Positions 27,669-37,750 of a stretch of 64,000 nucleotides of DNA are shown in pieces; positions within the stretch are counted from its first letter, which is position 1, and each line of letters starts with the position of its first letter. Source of the DNA: Brevibacterium ravenspurgense (lineage in GTDB: Bacteria; Actinomycetota; Actinomycetes; Actinomycetales; Brevibacteriaceae); assembly GCF_001584615.1 (NCBI RefSeq), contig NZ_LQQC01000012.1:186001-250000 (forward strand), written 5' to 3'. The position numbers and the translations under genes were made by a program. Below the pieces are notes generated by a model that did no database searches, was not told the DNA's origin, and worked only from the letters and a program-made list of their open reading frames with translations.

Positions 27669-29900
27669 TCAGTTTTCTTCTGCGTAGGCGGTGATGCGGC
27701 TGAAGGCCGCCCTGGAATTGCCTTCGTAGGTGGGCAGTTCGGTGATCCACACGTAGAAGCTGTCGGCTTCGACGGGTTTGTCGAATTCGACTTCGGTCTT
27801 CTTGCCGAATTCGCCGGTGCCGATGGTTTTGGCGTCTTCGGGGTCGTCGCCCACCCGGATTTCGTAGGAACCGCCCTTGGCTTTGGAGTCGAGTACGACC
27901 TTGGTGAGCTTCTGTTCGCCTTCCAGAGTCAGTTCGAGGCCGAGGCCGTCTTTGAGTCCGCCGAATTCGGGCGTGTTGTAGCGGTCGGAGGTCCATTCGC
28001 CCTTCTTTTTGAGGACGTTCTTGGCTGCCGCGTTGTTTTCCGTTCCATCGCCTTGCGGGTCGAGTGGTTTGGCCTTGGTGATCTTCACCTTGACCGGTTC
28101 AGCTGCTTCCTGCGTTTCGGCGGGTGCCGGTGTGCTGGTTTCGGGTGCCGGCTGTGGGGTCGCAGTGTCGGTGTCGCCGCCGCCGGCCTGATACATCCAG
28201 ATGATTGCGATCACCAGCACGATGATGCCGGCGGTGATGAGCGCGAGTGCCGTGTAGACCGGTCCGCGCCCCTTCTTTGAACGCTTGGTTTGGCTGTTCT
28301 GGGCTTTCTCAGCTGCCGAGGTGCCGGCTGCGGAACCGCTGGCAGTGCTGCGGACTGCGGCACTGCTGGCCGCAGCACCAGCTACCGCCGAGGTGCCGCC
28401 GGCTGCCGCGGCGCCGGCTCCTGCCGCTGTGCGTTTGGTTTGGTTGGGTGCCGGTGTGGCCGCTGGGGCGCTTTTGACGATGGGTGCCTGCGGTCGCGCT
28501 TCAGCCGGCTGCTGGGCCGGCTGGTTGTCTGTCGCCTGGGCGCGTTCTGCTGCCTGTGCTTCTTCGGCGCGCTGGCGGGCGTGTTCGCGCAGGCGGCGTT
28601 CGTGATCGTATTCGGCGCGCTGACGCGCGTATTCCTGTTCGCGGGTTTGGAACATTCCACCCAGGAACCATGAACCGTCGCCGTCGTCCGCGGCGGGTTC
28701 TTCGGGTTCGTGGACGATGGGCATGGCCTGCGTGGTGGGGTCTGATTCGTCACGGCGCATGATGGGCGCGGTGAGGTTGGGATCGTGCGCGCTGACGGTG
28801 CTTGGCGTCGAGTCTTCGGCGGTCCATTCGGGTTTGCCGCTCAGCTGGTCGGGCGACAGCGGGAAGCGGGTGGCTTTCGCCATTTTCATGCGGTCGTCAT
28901 AGGGGGTGACGCCGCTTCCGCTGACGCCGGCGGCGGCGCCGGAAACTCCGGGGCGCACAAGCCCGATGCGGGCCCAGGCGTTGGCCATCTGGGCGTCGGA
29001 TGCGCTGGCTTCCGGTGCGACTTCGTCGGGTTCTGGGTGTGTGGGGCCGGCGCTTTCGGCGAACAGTTCGCTTTCTGTGCGGGACAGCTGCGGCAGTTCG
29101 GTCAGAAGGCCTGTGTCCCATTCGCCCAGGTAGCGAACGATTTCGCTGGGGGAGCGGGGGCCGGGGTCGGTGCCGCCGACAACCCCGGAGAGGAATACTT
29201 CGAGGTCATCGGAAAGGTCGTTCGTGAAAGCGCCGACGGGTGTGATGCGGCGGTTTTTGCGTCCGGCTGCGGGAAGGCCGGCCCGGCCGTGGTCGTCGGG
29301 CCAGTGGCCGGTGATTGCGGCGTAGAAGATGTTGATGATGTCCAGGGCGTCACGGCGGGCAGCGCGGCTGGACGTGAGCATGTCGATTTCGAGGCCTTCG
29401 ACGGCGTCGGCGACTGCCGCGTCAATGCCGACTCCGCGGATGATGACTTCGCCTTCGGGGGTGACCGCAACGGATTCGGGGCCGAGCATCAGGTGGTGCA
29501 GGCCGCGTTTGTCGGCATGGGTGAGTGCTGTGGCGACTTCGCCGACGACGGCTGTTGCCTGGTCGACCGTGAGGGGTCCGCCCGCGAGCATTTTCGACAG
29601 CGGGGTGCCGCCGGTGCGTTCGCACACGATGTACACGAGGTCGTCCTGCATGCCGACATCTGTGATGGCGGGGATGCGCGGATCAGCCAGCAGGGCGGCG
29701 CGGTTGGCGGTGCTGAAGAGGCCGGCCGCGGTGTCTTCACGGGCGGTGTAGACGATGACGGGGGTGTCGAGGACAGCGTCGAGGCCGAGGTTGACCTGGC
29801 CTGCTTCTGGGTGGTCGGGAAGCCAGGGTCGGAGCACTTCAGATATGACGTAGCGGTCGGCGATGACTGTGCCGCGGTCTGCGCTTGTCAGCTGTCCCAC
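27669..29900 (-). CDS. Transmembrane protein kinase-like (pseudokinase) protein, MurJ partner
   Basis: The 743-residue product begins with a kinase-like fold of about 265 residues that lacks catalytic motifs: no VAxK lysine, HHLMLGPES in place of HRDxxxxN, and RGV in place of DFG. A long Ala/Pro/Gln-rich linker follows. One membrane segment (LALITAGIIVLVIAIIWMYQ) leads to an external C-terminal domain of about 150 residues, probably a discoidin-like beta sandwich (LGLELTLEGEQKLTKVVLDS). In mycobacteria the same modules are fused to MurJ (MviN), where the phosphorylated pseudokinase binds FhaA. Here the gene stands alone, 53 bases after murJ. The GTG start abuts its GGGAG site, so the true start is uncertain. 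Confidence 0.8.
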   Translation of the reverse strand: MGQLTSADRGTVIADRYVISEVLRPWLPDHPEAGQVNLGLDAVLDTPVIVYTAREDTAAGLFSTANRAALLADPRIPAITDVGMQDDLVYIVCERTGGTPLSKMLAGGPLTVDQATAVVGEVATALTHADKRGLHHLMLGPESVAVTPEGEVIIRGVGIDAAVADAVEGLEIDMLTSSRAARRDALDIINIFYAAITGHWPDDHGRAGLPAAGRKNRRITPVGAFTNDLSDDLEVFLSGVVGGTDPGPRSPSEIVRYLGEWDTGLLTELPQLSRTESELFAESAGPTHPEPDEVAPEASASDAQMANAWARIGLVRPGVSGAAAGVSGSGVTPYDDRMKMAKATRFPLSPDQLSGKPEWTAEDSTPSTVSAHDPNLTAPIMRRDESDPTTQAMPIVHEPEEPAADDGDGSWFLGGMFQTREQEYARQRAEYDHERRLREHARQRAEEAQAAERAQATDNQPAQQPAEARPQAPIVKSAPAATPAPNQTKRTAAGAGAAAAGGTSAVAGAAASSAAVRSTASGSAAGTSAAEKAQNSQTKRSKKGRGPVYTALALITAGIIVLVIAIIWMYQAGGGDTDTATPQPAPETSTPAPAETQEAAEPVKVKITKAKPLDPQGDGTENNAAAKNVLKKKGEWTSDRYNTPEFGGLKDGLGLELTLEGEQKLTKVVLDSKAKGGSYEIRVGDDPEDAKTIGTGEFGKKTEVEFDKPVEADSFYVWITELPTYEGNSRAAFSRITAYAEEN

Positions 29901-29953
29901 CTCCCGTGTGTTCTGTGGTTTTTGATTCTAACCGCCATTGTCTGAAAAGAAGA

Positions 29954-31582
29954 TCAGCGGCCGAGTTTGGCCCGGACCGTGGTTATGAGTGAGCGGAGTT
30001 CCGGAACGCGCAGGGCCCAGCAGATGCCGAAGTAGATGATCAGCATGATCATGCCGATGCCGGCCGCGGTGATGAACGCGGTTGCGCGGCTTGCCCAGAA
30101 GTCGCCCAGTCGGCTCAGCAGGAATGCGCCGATGACACCGGATAGGGCAGCTGCCACGGCGAATTTGAGGTGGGCGAACACGATCCGCTTGCCGCCGAGG
30201 TTGCCGATCTTCTTGTGCAGCAGGATGAACGACAGCAGCATTGCGATGGTGTAGCCGGTGCTCATTGACAGGCCGATGCCGGCAACGATCAGGTGGCGGG
30301 GCAGGAAGAGGGCGGAAAGGATCACGCCGATGGAGGTCAGCACCACTTGGGGCAGGTTGATCCAGAACGGGGTTTTGGCGTCTTCGTAGGCGTAGAACAC
30401 CCGCTGCAGCAGGTAGTTGGCGCTGAAGGGGACCAGTCCGATGATCATGGCGATGATGACCAGGCTGAGCGCTCGGGCCTGTTCGAAGCCCGCCCCGCCG
30501 ACGACCATGGCGGCAGGCCCGGCCAGTGCGATGAAGGCTGCGGTGAAGAACATGTTGACCAGGCCGACGAGGTTCACCCCGGTGCGGAAGCTGTCTTTCA
30601 CGGCGGCGGTGTCGTCGGCTGCAGCGTATTTTGACAGCGGTGTGAAGAGTGCTGTTGCGAGTGATACCGCGACGAGTGAGTGCGGCAGCATGAAGATCAG
30701 GTAGGAGATTGTGTATGCGGCGTTTGAGGCGCTGACTTCGCCGCCTTGGGATGTGCCCAGCGCAGCCGCGCGGGAAATCACGAGGAAGCCCAGCTGGCCC
30801 ACGACCAGCGCACCGAAGGTCCAGCCGGCAACACGCGCGGCTGTGCCGAGCCCGACGCCTCGGAAATTGAAGCGGGGTGTGTAGCGGAAGCCCATGCGTT
30901 TCAGCGGCCAGATCAGAACGAGGGCCTGGGAGACCACGCCGAGTGTTGCGGATCCGGCGAGTACGACGATCATGGGCCCGGTCCATTCGCCCACGGGGTG
31001 TTGGCCTTCGGAGCCGGGGCCGAACATCCAGATGAACACGATCAGTCCGGCGATGGCCACAACGTTGTTCAGAACCGGCGCCCACATGTAGGGCCCGAAG
31101 GACGAATTGGCGTTGAGCACTTGGCCGAGCATTGTGTACAGGCCGTAGAAGAACAGCTGAGGCAGGCACCAGAAGGCGAAGGCGACGGCCAGTGAGGTCT
31201 GTTCTGCCGACCACGTGGATGACGAGTACAGCCAGATGAGCACCGGGGCGGCCGCGGTGGCGATGATGGTGAGTCCGCCCAGCAGCAGGATCGACAGGGT
31301 CAGCAGTCTGTCGGTGTAGTCCTTGCCGCCGTCGGGCTGTTCTGCCGCGCGGACGATCTGCGGGACGAGGACGGCGTTGAGCACTCCGCCGGCCAGCAGC
31401 ATGTAGAGGTTGTTGGGAATTTTGTTGGCAACGTCGAAGGCGTCAGCGGCACCGCCGATTGTGACGCCGATGGCCACGGTCAGCAGCATGGTTTTGGCCA
31501 GGCCGAGGATGCGGGAGACGAGGGTTCCGGCTCCCATGATCGCTGAGGATTTGGCGAATGACGCTGCTTTTGATGTGCTCAC
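29954..31582 (-). CDS. murJ: Lipid II flippase MurJ (MviN)
   Basis: MurJ moves lipid II across the membrane for peptidoglycan synthesis. The 542-residue product is polytopic, and 13-14 hydrophobic segments can be traced. It opens with the family signature SSAIMGAGTLVSRILGLAKT and continues with GGVLNAVLVPQIVRA. The size is that of a stand-alone MurJ; the mycobacterial C-terminal pseudokinase is encoded by the next gene. GTG start 5 bases after GAGGAG. The DUF6049 gene lies 17 bases upstream. Confidence 0.95.
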   Translation of the reverse strand: MSTSKAASFAKSSAIMGAGTLVSRILGLAKTMLLTVAIGVTIGGAADAFDVANKIPNNLYMLLAGGVLNAVLVPQIVRAAEQPDGGKDYTDRLLTLSILLLGGLTIIATAAAPVLIWLYSSSTWSAEQTSLAVAFAFWCLPQLFFYGLYTMLGQVLNANSSFGPYMWAPVLNNVVAIAGLIVFIWMFGPGSEGQHPVGEWTGPMIVVLAGSATLGVVSQALVLIWPLKRMGFRYTPRFNFRGVGLGTAARVAGWTFGALVVGQLGFLVISRAAALGTSQGGEVSASNAAYTISYLIFMLPHSLVAVSLATALFTPLSKYAAADDTAAVKDSFRTGVNLVGLVNMFFTAAFIALAGPAAMVVGGAGFEQARALSLVIIAMIIGLVPFSANYLLQRVFYAYEDAKTPFWINLPQVVLTSIGVILSALFLPRHLIVAGIGLSMSTGYTIAMLLSFILLHKKIGNLGGKRIVFAHLKFAVAAALSGVIGAFLLSRLGDFWASRATAFITAAGIGMIMLIIYFGICWALRVPELRSLITTVRAKLGR

Positions 31583-31599
31583 AAAACTCCTCAGGGGGA

Positions 31600-33867
31600 C
31601 TAGTCGTTTTGGCTTTCTGCGCGCGCCATGGCCGCTTCGAGTTGGCTTTGGGGGATCTTGGGTCGGCCGCGGCGGACGGAGAAGTACAGGCCGACGACGA
31701 ACACGATGGCCAGTCCGGTGCCGACGATGGCGGTGCCGATGTTCTCCCAGTCAGCGCGGACGCTCACGAGCATTTCTTCGTCGGTGGGGATTGTGGTGCC
31801 GTCAGCTGCGATGAGGTTGATGCGGCCGGGCACGTCGGCGTTGGCGATGCCTTTGACGGGGACGGTGAAGCGGGCGTGTTCGCCCGGGCCGATGGTCTGG
31901 GTGGGTGAGGTTTCGGCCTGCAGCTGTGCTGTTTGGGGGCGCAGGTTGACGGAGAGTTCGGCTTCGCGGGTCGAATTGTTGTGCACCGTGATCGGGATTG
32001 TGGTCGATTCCCCGGTGACCAGCAGGACGGTTGAACCCTGCTCGATGCCGATTCGCCCGCCGAAGCCTTCGGCAGCTTTGGTAGCGCTTTCGACGCATTC
32101 GTCAAGATCTGCGGGTTGATTCTGCCAGCCGACGGATGCGCAGGTCAGGAGCATGCGCGAATCGGCGGTGCGGGCTTCTGTGGGGTTGGCGAAAAGCGAA
32201 TCGAAGACGCCGATGTCTGTGTACAGGCCGGGCAGGGGCGCCAGCGTAGGGGCCGGCAGGGTTGTCTTCTGCGCGGTGACGAAGGCCCCACGGTCGGATT
32301 CTTCGCTTTTCTCCAGCTGCGGCAGGCTGATGGGGTCAAGCCACGGGAGGTCTTCCGGCATGGCTGCCAGGTCTGCCCAGTCTGCTTCTGCTGTGTGGCG
32401 GGGCAGGCTCATGAGGATGGAGCGCTGGTCGAAGGGCCGTTCCGAGGTGATGGCTGCGGTCAGTGCGATGGTGCGGCTGATGTCTTCGGCTGTTCTGGGG
32501 GAGTGGGGGCGCTCGCTGGGCTGAGCCTCAGGATCGTCGACGCCGTCAGCTTCGCCGGGTGTGTCGTCGCCTGTCCGCGTTGCCTGGGTGATGCCGAGAG
32601 CTTCGTTGAGGTCGCGGTTGGTGACGAGCACCGGGATGTTGGATCCGACATCGTCAGCGGTGATGCGGGCCCGGGCGTTCGATGTGTACGAAGTTTCTGC
32701 TGGCAGCTGGTCTTCGCTCAGCAGCAGGGCGTCGTGCCCGGTCGAGTGGAAGGTGTCGAGGTGTTTGCTGTCGGCTCCCGCCGCTGCCGGCCAGGAGTAG
32801 CGCAGAATTCTGCCGTTGCCTTCGAGTTCGGGAACCGCTTCTGTGATCTGGCGAGAGGCGGCTTGTGCCGTTTCGGCCAGCTTGTCTTCGCCCACGGCGC
32901 GGATGCTGCGCAGGTCGGCGTCAGCGTAGGGCAGCGGGATGATGTCGTGTTTGGTGAGCTCTTCCCGGAATTCGTCCCAAAACCCTTCGAGTTCTTTGTA
33001 GCTGCCCGGTTTCGACTCGCTCTCTTCATCTGAGTCGGGCGCTTCTGTTTCCTCTGGGGCCTGTTGGGTTTCCAGAGTGCTGCTGATGCTGACCACCAGG
33101 CGCGGATCGAGGGCGATCGCGGCATCCGGGGCTTTTTTCATAGCGTCGAGCAGGTCGCGGAGTTCTCCGCCCGCGGCGGCTTTTTCGAGGTCTTGGGGGA
33201 TGTACTTTCCGTCGAGGCCGAACCGGGTGATGGTCGCGGGGATGATCACCCCGAGCTTGGTGTGGTCGATTTTCGGGTTGGGGTACCACGTCGTGTAGGC
33301 CGTTGTCGGTTCCCCGAAGGGCCCGGCTTCTGTTGTGACGGCAACGCGGATGCCGCGCGCACCCCACGTGGACAGTGGCTTTTTGGCTGACAGGCCCAGC
33401 TTTGCGGCGGGAATGGTCACGCTGAAGCGGGCCGTGCTGTTGGCTTTGATGGTCCCCGGCAGGGGGGCTGCTGTGATGGCGTCATCGCCGTCTTCTGGTT
33501 TGAAGCTCGGGGCGATTGTCGTCAGCGTCCTGTGGGGATTGGCTCTGTCTGCCCACGCGTTGACGGAGTCGGTGGAGTTGAGAATCTGGGTGGACATACC
33601 CACCTGCAGCGTGGGCGTCTTCAGTTCCGCATCACCGCTGCGCACGTTCCCGCTGATGGACAGGGTGCCCTTGTCATCGAGCCACGGGGTGATCGAGGTG
33701 ATCTCGACACCGGGCTTCTGGGCGGGGGCGCTGTCTTTTTCTTCTGCCGAGGCGGAGCTCTGCTCCTGTGCCGGCTGGGCGTGCGCTGGGGTGGGCAGGG
33801 GAGTGGTTCCCAGCAGGACTGTCAGTGCCGCGGCAGCTGCTGCGGCGATCGGGCGGATGATCTTCAT
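31600..33867 (-). CDS. DUF6049 membrane-anchored exported protein
   Basis: The 755-residue product has an N-terminal signal sequence (AAAAAAALTVLLGTTPLP, cut near AHA at residue 30). A large extracytoplasmic region with beta-rich stretches follows. Near the C-terminus is one membrane helix (IGTAIVGTGLAIVFVVGLYF) and a short basic tail, so it is anchored with most of the chain outside. It corresponds by position to mycobacterial Rv3909, between the Nudix gene and murJ, and to the DUF6049 family, whose function is not established. The place suggests a cell-envelope role. Its ATG overlaps the Nudix stop by 4 bases. Confidence 0.82.
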   Translation of the reverse strand: MKIIRPIAAAAAAALTVLLGTTPLPTPAHAQPAQEQSSASAEEKDSAPAQKPGVEITSITPWLDDKGTLSISGNVRSGDAELKTPTLQVGMSTQILNSTDSVNAWADRANPHRTLTTIAPSFKPEDGDDAITAAPLPGTIKANSTARFSVTIPAAKLGLSAKKPLSTWGARGIRVAVTTEAGPFGEPTTAYTTWYPNPKIDHTKLGVIIPATITRFGLDGKYIPQDLEKAAAGGELRDLLDAMKKAPDAAIALDPRLVVSISSTLETQQAPEETEAPDSDEESESKPGSYKELEGFWDEFREELTKHDIIPLPYADADLRSIRAVGEDKLAETAQAASRQITEAVPELEGNGRILRYSWPAAAGADSKHLDTFHSTGHDALLLSEDQLPAETSYTSNARARITADDVGSNIPVLVTNRDLNEALGITQATRTGDDTPGEADGVDDPEAQPSERPHSPRTAEDISRTIALTAAITSERPFDQRSILMSLPRHTAEADWADLAAMPEDLPWLDPISLPQLEKSEESDRGAFVTAQKTTLPAPTLAPLPGLYTDIGVFDSLFANPTEARTADSRMLLTCASVGWQNQPADLDECVESATKAAEGFGGRIGIEQGSTVLLVTGESTTIPITVHNNSTREAELSVNLRPQTAQLQAETSPTQTIGPGEHARFTVPVKGIANADVPGRINLIAADGTTIPTDEEMLVSVRADWENIGTAIVGTGLAIVFVVGLYFSVRRGRPKIPQSQLEAAMARAESQND

Positions 33868-34349
33868 GACGGGTATCGCAGGAGTCGGCTGGCGGCGAGC
33901 GCGATGCGGCGTTCGTTGGCGAATGACAGTCGTTCGCCAAGATCAGCGTAGGGGACCCACTCGGCTGCCACCGCCTCGTGATCGGGGTCGTTTTCGACAG
34001 TGAGTTCCCCGCCTACTGCGCGCAGCAGGAAGTGATGGACGACCTTGTGGATGCGGAACCCGGCTGCGGAGAACCAGTAGTCGACGCTGCCTAAGGGCGC
34101 GATGACTTTGCCTTCTATGCCGGTTTCTTCCGCGACTTCGCGGCGGGCGGCCTGGGCGGGTGTTTCGCCTGCTTCCAGGTGGCCCTTCGGCAGGCACCAT
34201 TCGAGTCTGCCGGCGCGGTTGATGCGGGCGATGACCGCGACTTCGCGGCCGGGGGAGGAAAAATCGACCACGAGCCCGCCGGCGGAGGTTTCCTCCACAG
34301 CCTGCGAGCGAACCGGGAAGGGGCCCGGTTTGGGAAGCGGTCGAATCAT
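33864..34349 (-). CDS. Nudix hydrolase (MutT4-like)
   Basis: The 161-residue protein carries the Nudix box GHLEAGETPAQAARREVAEE, with the expected Gly, Glu and REVAEETG residues (about residues 59-82). Nudix enzymes cleave nucleoside diphosphates linked to another group; the substrate cannot be read from sequence. By position it matches mycobacterial mutT4 (Rv3908). I start at ATG 34349 (MIRPLPKPG). The frame is open far upstream, but that part is antisense to pcnA. It is divergent from pcnA and overlaps the DUF6049 gene by 4 bases. Confidence 0.88.
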   Translation of the reverse strand: MIRPLPKPGPFPVRSQAVEETSAGGLVVDFSSPGREVAVIARINRAGRLEWCLPKGHLEAGETPAQAARREVAEETGIEGKVIAPLGSVDYWFSAAGFRIHKVVHHFLLRAVGGELTVENDPDHEAVAAEWVPYADLGERLSFANERRIALAASRLLRYPS

Positions 34350-34430
34350 GGGATCTACCCTACCGTTCGGGCCTCCGCGGCTTCTGTGAGCGCGCGGGTA
34401 CCCTTGTACGGGACAAAAAAGGAGGTCTGC

Positions 34431-35948
34431 GTGGACGCAGCGACAGCGCACTTTCGACTGAGCGAGGCACTCGAGAAACTGGACGATGTGCTCGGTCCTC
34501 TGGGCCGGACCTTTGCCGATGCCGGTTTTGAACTGGCTTTGGTGGGCGGTTCTGTGCGCGATGCTCTGCTGGGTCGGGACATGCCGGACCTCGACTTCAC
34601 GACGGACGCCAGGCCGGATGACATTGTGCGGCTGATCCGCGACTGGGCGGACACGTGGTGGGATATCGGCAAGAAGTTCGGGACCATCGGGTTGGTCAAG
34701 AAGGGCTTCCAGATTGAGATCACCACGTATCGGGCTGAAAGCTATGACTCTGAGTCCCGCAAACCCGTTGTGGCCTTCGGTGACAATCTCGATGACGATC
34801 TTGTGCGCCGTGATTTCACGATCGGCGCGATGGCGGTGCGCCTGCCCGGCCGAGTCTTCGTGGACCCGTTCGGCGGTCTGGAAGATCTCACAGCCGGCCG
34901 GATTCGCACACCCGGCAAAGCGGAGGACTCCTTCAGCGATGACCCGCTGCGCATGATGCGGGCGGCCCGCTTCACATCCCAGCTGGACTTCGAGGTCGCC
35001 GATGACGTCCGCGAGGCCATGACCGACATGGCCGGGCGAACGGACATCGTGTCGGCTGAACGGATTAAGGACGAACTGGTCAAACTCATCTGCGGAAAAG
35101 CACCGTGGAAGGGGATCGACCTGCTGGTGGTCACCGGTCTTGCGGATGTCTTCCTGCCAGAGGTTGCACGCCTGCGGGAAGAAAAGGACGAACACGGCCG
35201 GCACAAGGACGTCTACTGGCATTCGCTGACGGTGCTGCGCCAGGCCGTTGAACTTGAAGAGCGCTACGCCCGCAAACAGGCCGAAGCGGATGCCGCGGCA
35301 GCAGACGACGACGATGCCGATGAACCGCTGCCGGCTGATTCGCAGCTGAGAATCTCAGTCCCAGACTTCACGGTCCGCTTTGCCGCGCTCATGCACGACA
35401 TCGGCAAACCCGACACCCGCCGTTTTGAACCCAACGGTGCGGTCACCTTCTACCACCACGATGTTGTCGGCGCGAAGCTCGTACGCAGGCGGATGCGTGC
35501 GCTCACCTTCGACAACGCCACGACCAAACGGGTGGCCCGCCTGGTCGAGCTGCACCTGCGCTTCTACGGATACGGCGATGCCGGGTGGACCGATTCGGCT
35601 GTGCGCCGCTACGTCACGGATGCCTGCGATCAGCTGACTCGGCTGCACATCCTGACCCGCAGCGATGTCACCACCCGCAACAAACGCAAGGCAGACCGTC
35701 TGGCGCGGGCCTATGACGACCTCGAGCGGCGCATCGAGAACCTGCAGAAGCAGGAAAAGCTCGACGCCATCCGGCCTGACCTCGACGGACAGCAGATCAT
35801 GGAGATCCTCGGCATCACACCCGGGCCGGTTGTGGGCCGGGCGTACAAGCACATGCTGGAGCTGCGGATGGAGAACGGGCCGTCTGATTTCGAAACGGCC
35901 AAGGCCGCTCTGCTGACCTGGTGGGCAGAACAACCCGAGGCGGGCTAG
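34431..35948 (+). CDS. pcnA: CCA tRNA nucleotidyltransferase / poly(A) polymerase family protein
   Basis: The enzyme adds or repairs the CCA end of tRNAs. This matters here because the tRNA genes in the window do not encode CCA. From GTG 34431, with AAGGAGG 6 bases upstream, the product has 505 residues. The nucleotidyltransferase head contains GGSVRDALLGR and the catalytic DLDFTTDA. The RNA-binding region follows. An HD domain (MHDIGKP, about residues 321-327) lies in the C-terminal part, as in other actinobacterial members. It is divergent from the Nudix-DUF6049-murJ unit, the mycobacterial Rv3907c arrangement. Confidence 0.92.
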   Translation: MDAATAHFRLSEALEKLDDVLGPLGRTFADAGFELALVGGSVRDALLGRDMPDLDFTTDARPDDIVRLIRDWADTWWDIGKKFGTIGLVKKGFQIEITTYRAESYDSESRKPVVAFGDNLDDDLVRRDFTIGAMAVRLPGRVFVDPFGGLEDLTAGRIRTPGKAEDSFSDDPLRMMRAARFTSQLDFEVADDVREAMTDMAGRTDIVSAERIKDELVKLICGKAPWKGIDLLVVTGLADVFLPEVARLREEKDEHGRHKDVYWHSLTVLRQAVELEERYARKQAEADAAAADDDDADEPLPADSQLRISVPDFTVRFAALMHDIGKPDTRRFEPNGAVTFYHHDVVGAKLVRRRMRALTFDNATTKRVARLVELHLRFYGYGDAGWTDSAVRRYVTDACDQLTRLHILTRSDVTTRNKRKADRLARAYDDLERRIENLQKQEKLDAIRPDLDGQQIMEILGITPGPVVGRAYKHMLELRMENGPSDFETAKAALLTWWAEQPEAG

Positions 35949-35994
35949 TCTTAGATCTGGCAAAGAGGCCCAGATCACAGAAGGAGAATCGCAC

Positions 35995-37707
35995 ATGAGC
36001 GATGTCACCACCACCTTCCGCGAAGCCCGCGACACGCTTCTGCGGTACCGGACCGACCTCGAAGCAGCACGCCGTGAATTCACCTGGCCGCGCTTTGAAG
36101 AGTTCAACTTCGCACTGGACTGGTTCGATCAGGTAGCCGAAGGCAACGACAACCCGGCACTGTGGATCGTCGAAGAAGACGGTCAGGAGAACATCTACTC
36201 CTATGACACTCTGCGCCGCCGCTCCAACCAGGTGGCCAACTTCCTCCGCGAAGCCGGTGTTAAACGCGGCGACCACGTGATGGTCATGCTCAACAACCAG
36301 GTCGAACTGTGGGAAACCATGCTCGCCGGCATCAAACTCGGTGCTGTGCTGATGCCCACTACCGTCCAGCTGGGCCCCATCGACCTGCAGGACCGCGCCG
36401 ATCGCGGCAAAGCCCAGTACGTCGTCGTCGAAGCACCCTCAGCCGCGAAGTTCGACGATGTTTCAGTCGACCTCAAGCGGATCGTCGTCGGCGGTGAACC
36501 CCAGCGCGAACAAGACCTTTCCTACGCAGACTCAGCCGGCGCCTCGGAAGACTTCCAAGCAGACGGCGTGACAAAAGCCGACGACCTCCTGCTGCTGTAC
36601 TTCACCTCCGGCACCACGTCGAAGGCGAAGATGGTCGCCCACACCCACACGTCCTACCCCGTGGGACACCTGTCGACCATGTACTGGATCGGCATGGAGC
36701 CCGGCGACATCCACCTCAACATTTCGTCCCCCGGCTGGGCTAAGCACGCGTGGTCGAACCTGTTCACCCCGCTGATCGCAGAATCCTGCATCTTCATCTA
36801 CAACTACGCTCGCTTCGACGCGGCGGCGCTCATGAAGACCATGGAGCGGGTGGGCGTTACCAGCTTCTGCGCTCCTCCGACCGTGTGGCGCATGCTCATC
36901 CACGCCGACCTCAGCCTGCTGCCCACCCCGCCGCAGAAGACCATGTCCGCCGGCGAACCGCTCAACCCGGAAGTCATTTCCCGTGTGCGCGCCGAATGGG
37001 GCACTGACATCCGCGACGGCTTCGGCCAGACCGAAACCACGCTCATGGTGGGCAATTCGCCCGGCCAGGAAATGGTTCCAGGCTCCATGGGCCGCCCGCT
37101 GCCCGGCTACGACATCGTGCTGCGCGACCCCGCCACCGGCGAACTCGGCGATGAAGGCGAAGTCTGCGCTGTTCTCGACCCGCGCCCGGTCGGCATCACC
37201 CAGGGCTACTGGGGGGATGAAGTCAAAACCGCCGAAGCCTTCTACGACGGTGTCTTCCACACCGGCGACGTCGCAGCGAAAGACGAAAACGGCTACATCA
37301 CGTTCGTCGGCCGCGCCGACGACGTCTTCAAGGCAAGCGACTACCGCCTGTCGCCGTTTGAACTCGAATCCGCACTCATCGAACACGAAGCGGTCGCCGA
37401 AGCCGCCGTTGTCCCGTCCCCGGATCCCGTCCGCCTGGCAGTGCCCAAGGCGTACGTCGTTTTGGCACCGGGTTGGGAGCCCACCGCGGCCACGGCCGAA
37501 TCGATTCTGAAGTTCTGCCGCGAAACGCTCGCACCCTACAAGCGCATCCGCCGCATTGAATTCACAGAACTGCCTAAGACTATTTCCGGCAAGATCCGCC
37601 GCGTGGAGTTGCGCACCCGCGAGCTCGAACTTCACCCCGAATTCGGAGAAGCCACCGTCACCGCCCAGGAATGGGCCGACACGGACTTCCCCGGACTCAA
37701 GGGCTGA
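35995..37707 (+). CDS. AMP-forming acyl-CoA synthetase-like enzyme
   Basis: The 570-residue product belongs to the ANL superfamily, which activates carboxylates as acyl-adenylates and passes them to CoA. The P-loop is YFTSGTTSKAKM at 202-213, with Ser-Lys-Ala in place of the common Gly-x-Pro. Other motifs are GQTETT, the hinge aspartate region HTGDVAAKDENGYITFVGR, and the catalytic lysine in TISGKIRR. It resembles medium-chain acyl-CoA synthetases more than acetyl-CoA synthetase, but the substrate is not decided by sequence. It follows pcnA by 46 bases with its own AGAAGGAG site. A possible terminator hairpin lies 44 bases downstream. Confidence 0.85.
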   Translation: MSDVTTTFREARDTLLRYRTDLEAARREFTWPRFEEFNFALDWFDQVAEGNDNPALWIVEEDGQENIYSYDTLRRRSNQVANFLREAGVKRGDHVMVMLNNQVELWETMLAGIKLGAVLMPTTVQLGPIDLQDRADRGKAQYVVVEAPSAAKFDDVSVDLKRIVVGGEPQREQDLSYADSAGASEDFQADGVTKADDLLLLYFTSGTTSKAKMVAHTHTSYPVGHLSTMYWIGMEPGDIHLNISSPGWAKHAWSNLFTPLIAESCIFIYNYARFDAAALMKTMERVGVTSFCAPPTVWRMLIHADLSLLPTPPQKTMSAGEPLNPEVISRVRAEWGTDIRDGFGQTETTLMVGNSPGQEMVPGSMGRPLPGYDIVLRDPATGELGDEGEVCAVLDPRPVGITQGYWGDEVKTAEAFYDGVFHTGDVAAKDENGYITFVGRADDVFKASDYRLSPFELESALIEHEAVAEAAVVPSPDPVRLAVPKAYVVLAPGWEPTAATAESILKFCRETLAPYKRIRRIEFTELPKTISGKIRRVELRTRELELHPEFGEATVTAQEWADTDFPGLKG

Positions 37708-37750
37708 CAAGAAAACGGTCTGTACTGCAGCCAACCTGATCTGGGCTTAA

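Noticed and set aside
34350..35222. N-terminal extension of the Nudix protein to 452 residues
   Set aside because: The extension is antisense to pcnA. The Nudix domain starts normally at ATG 34349.
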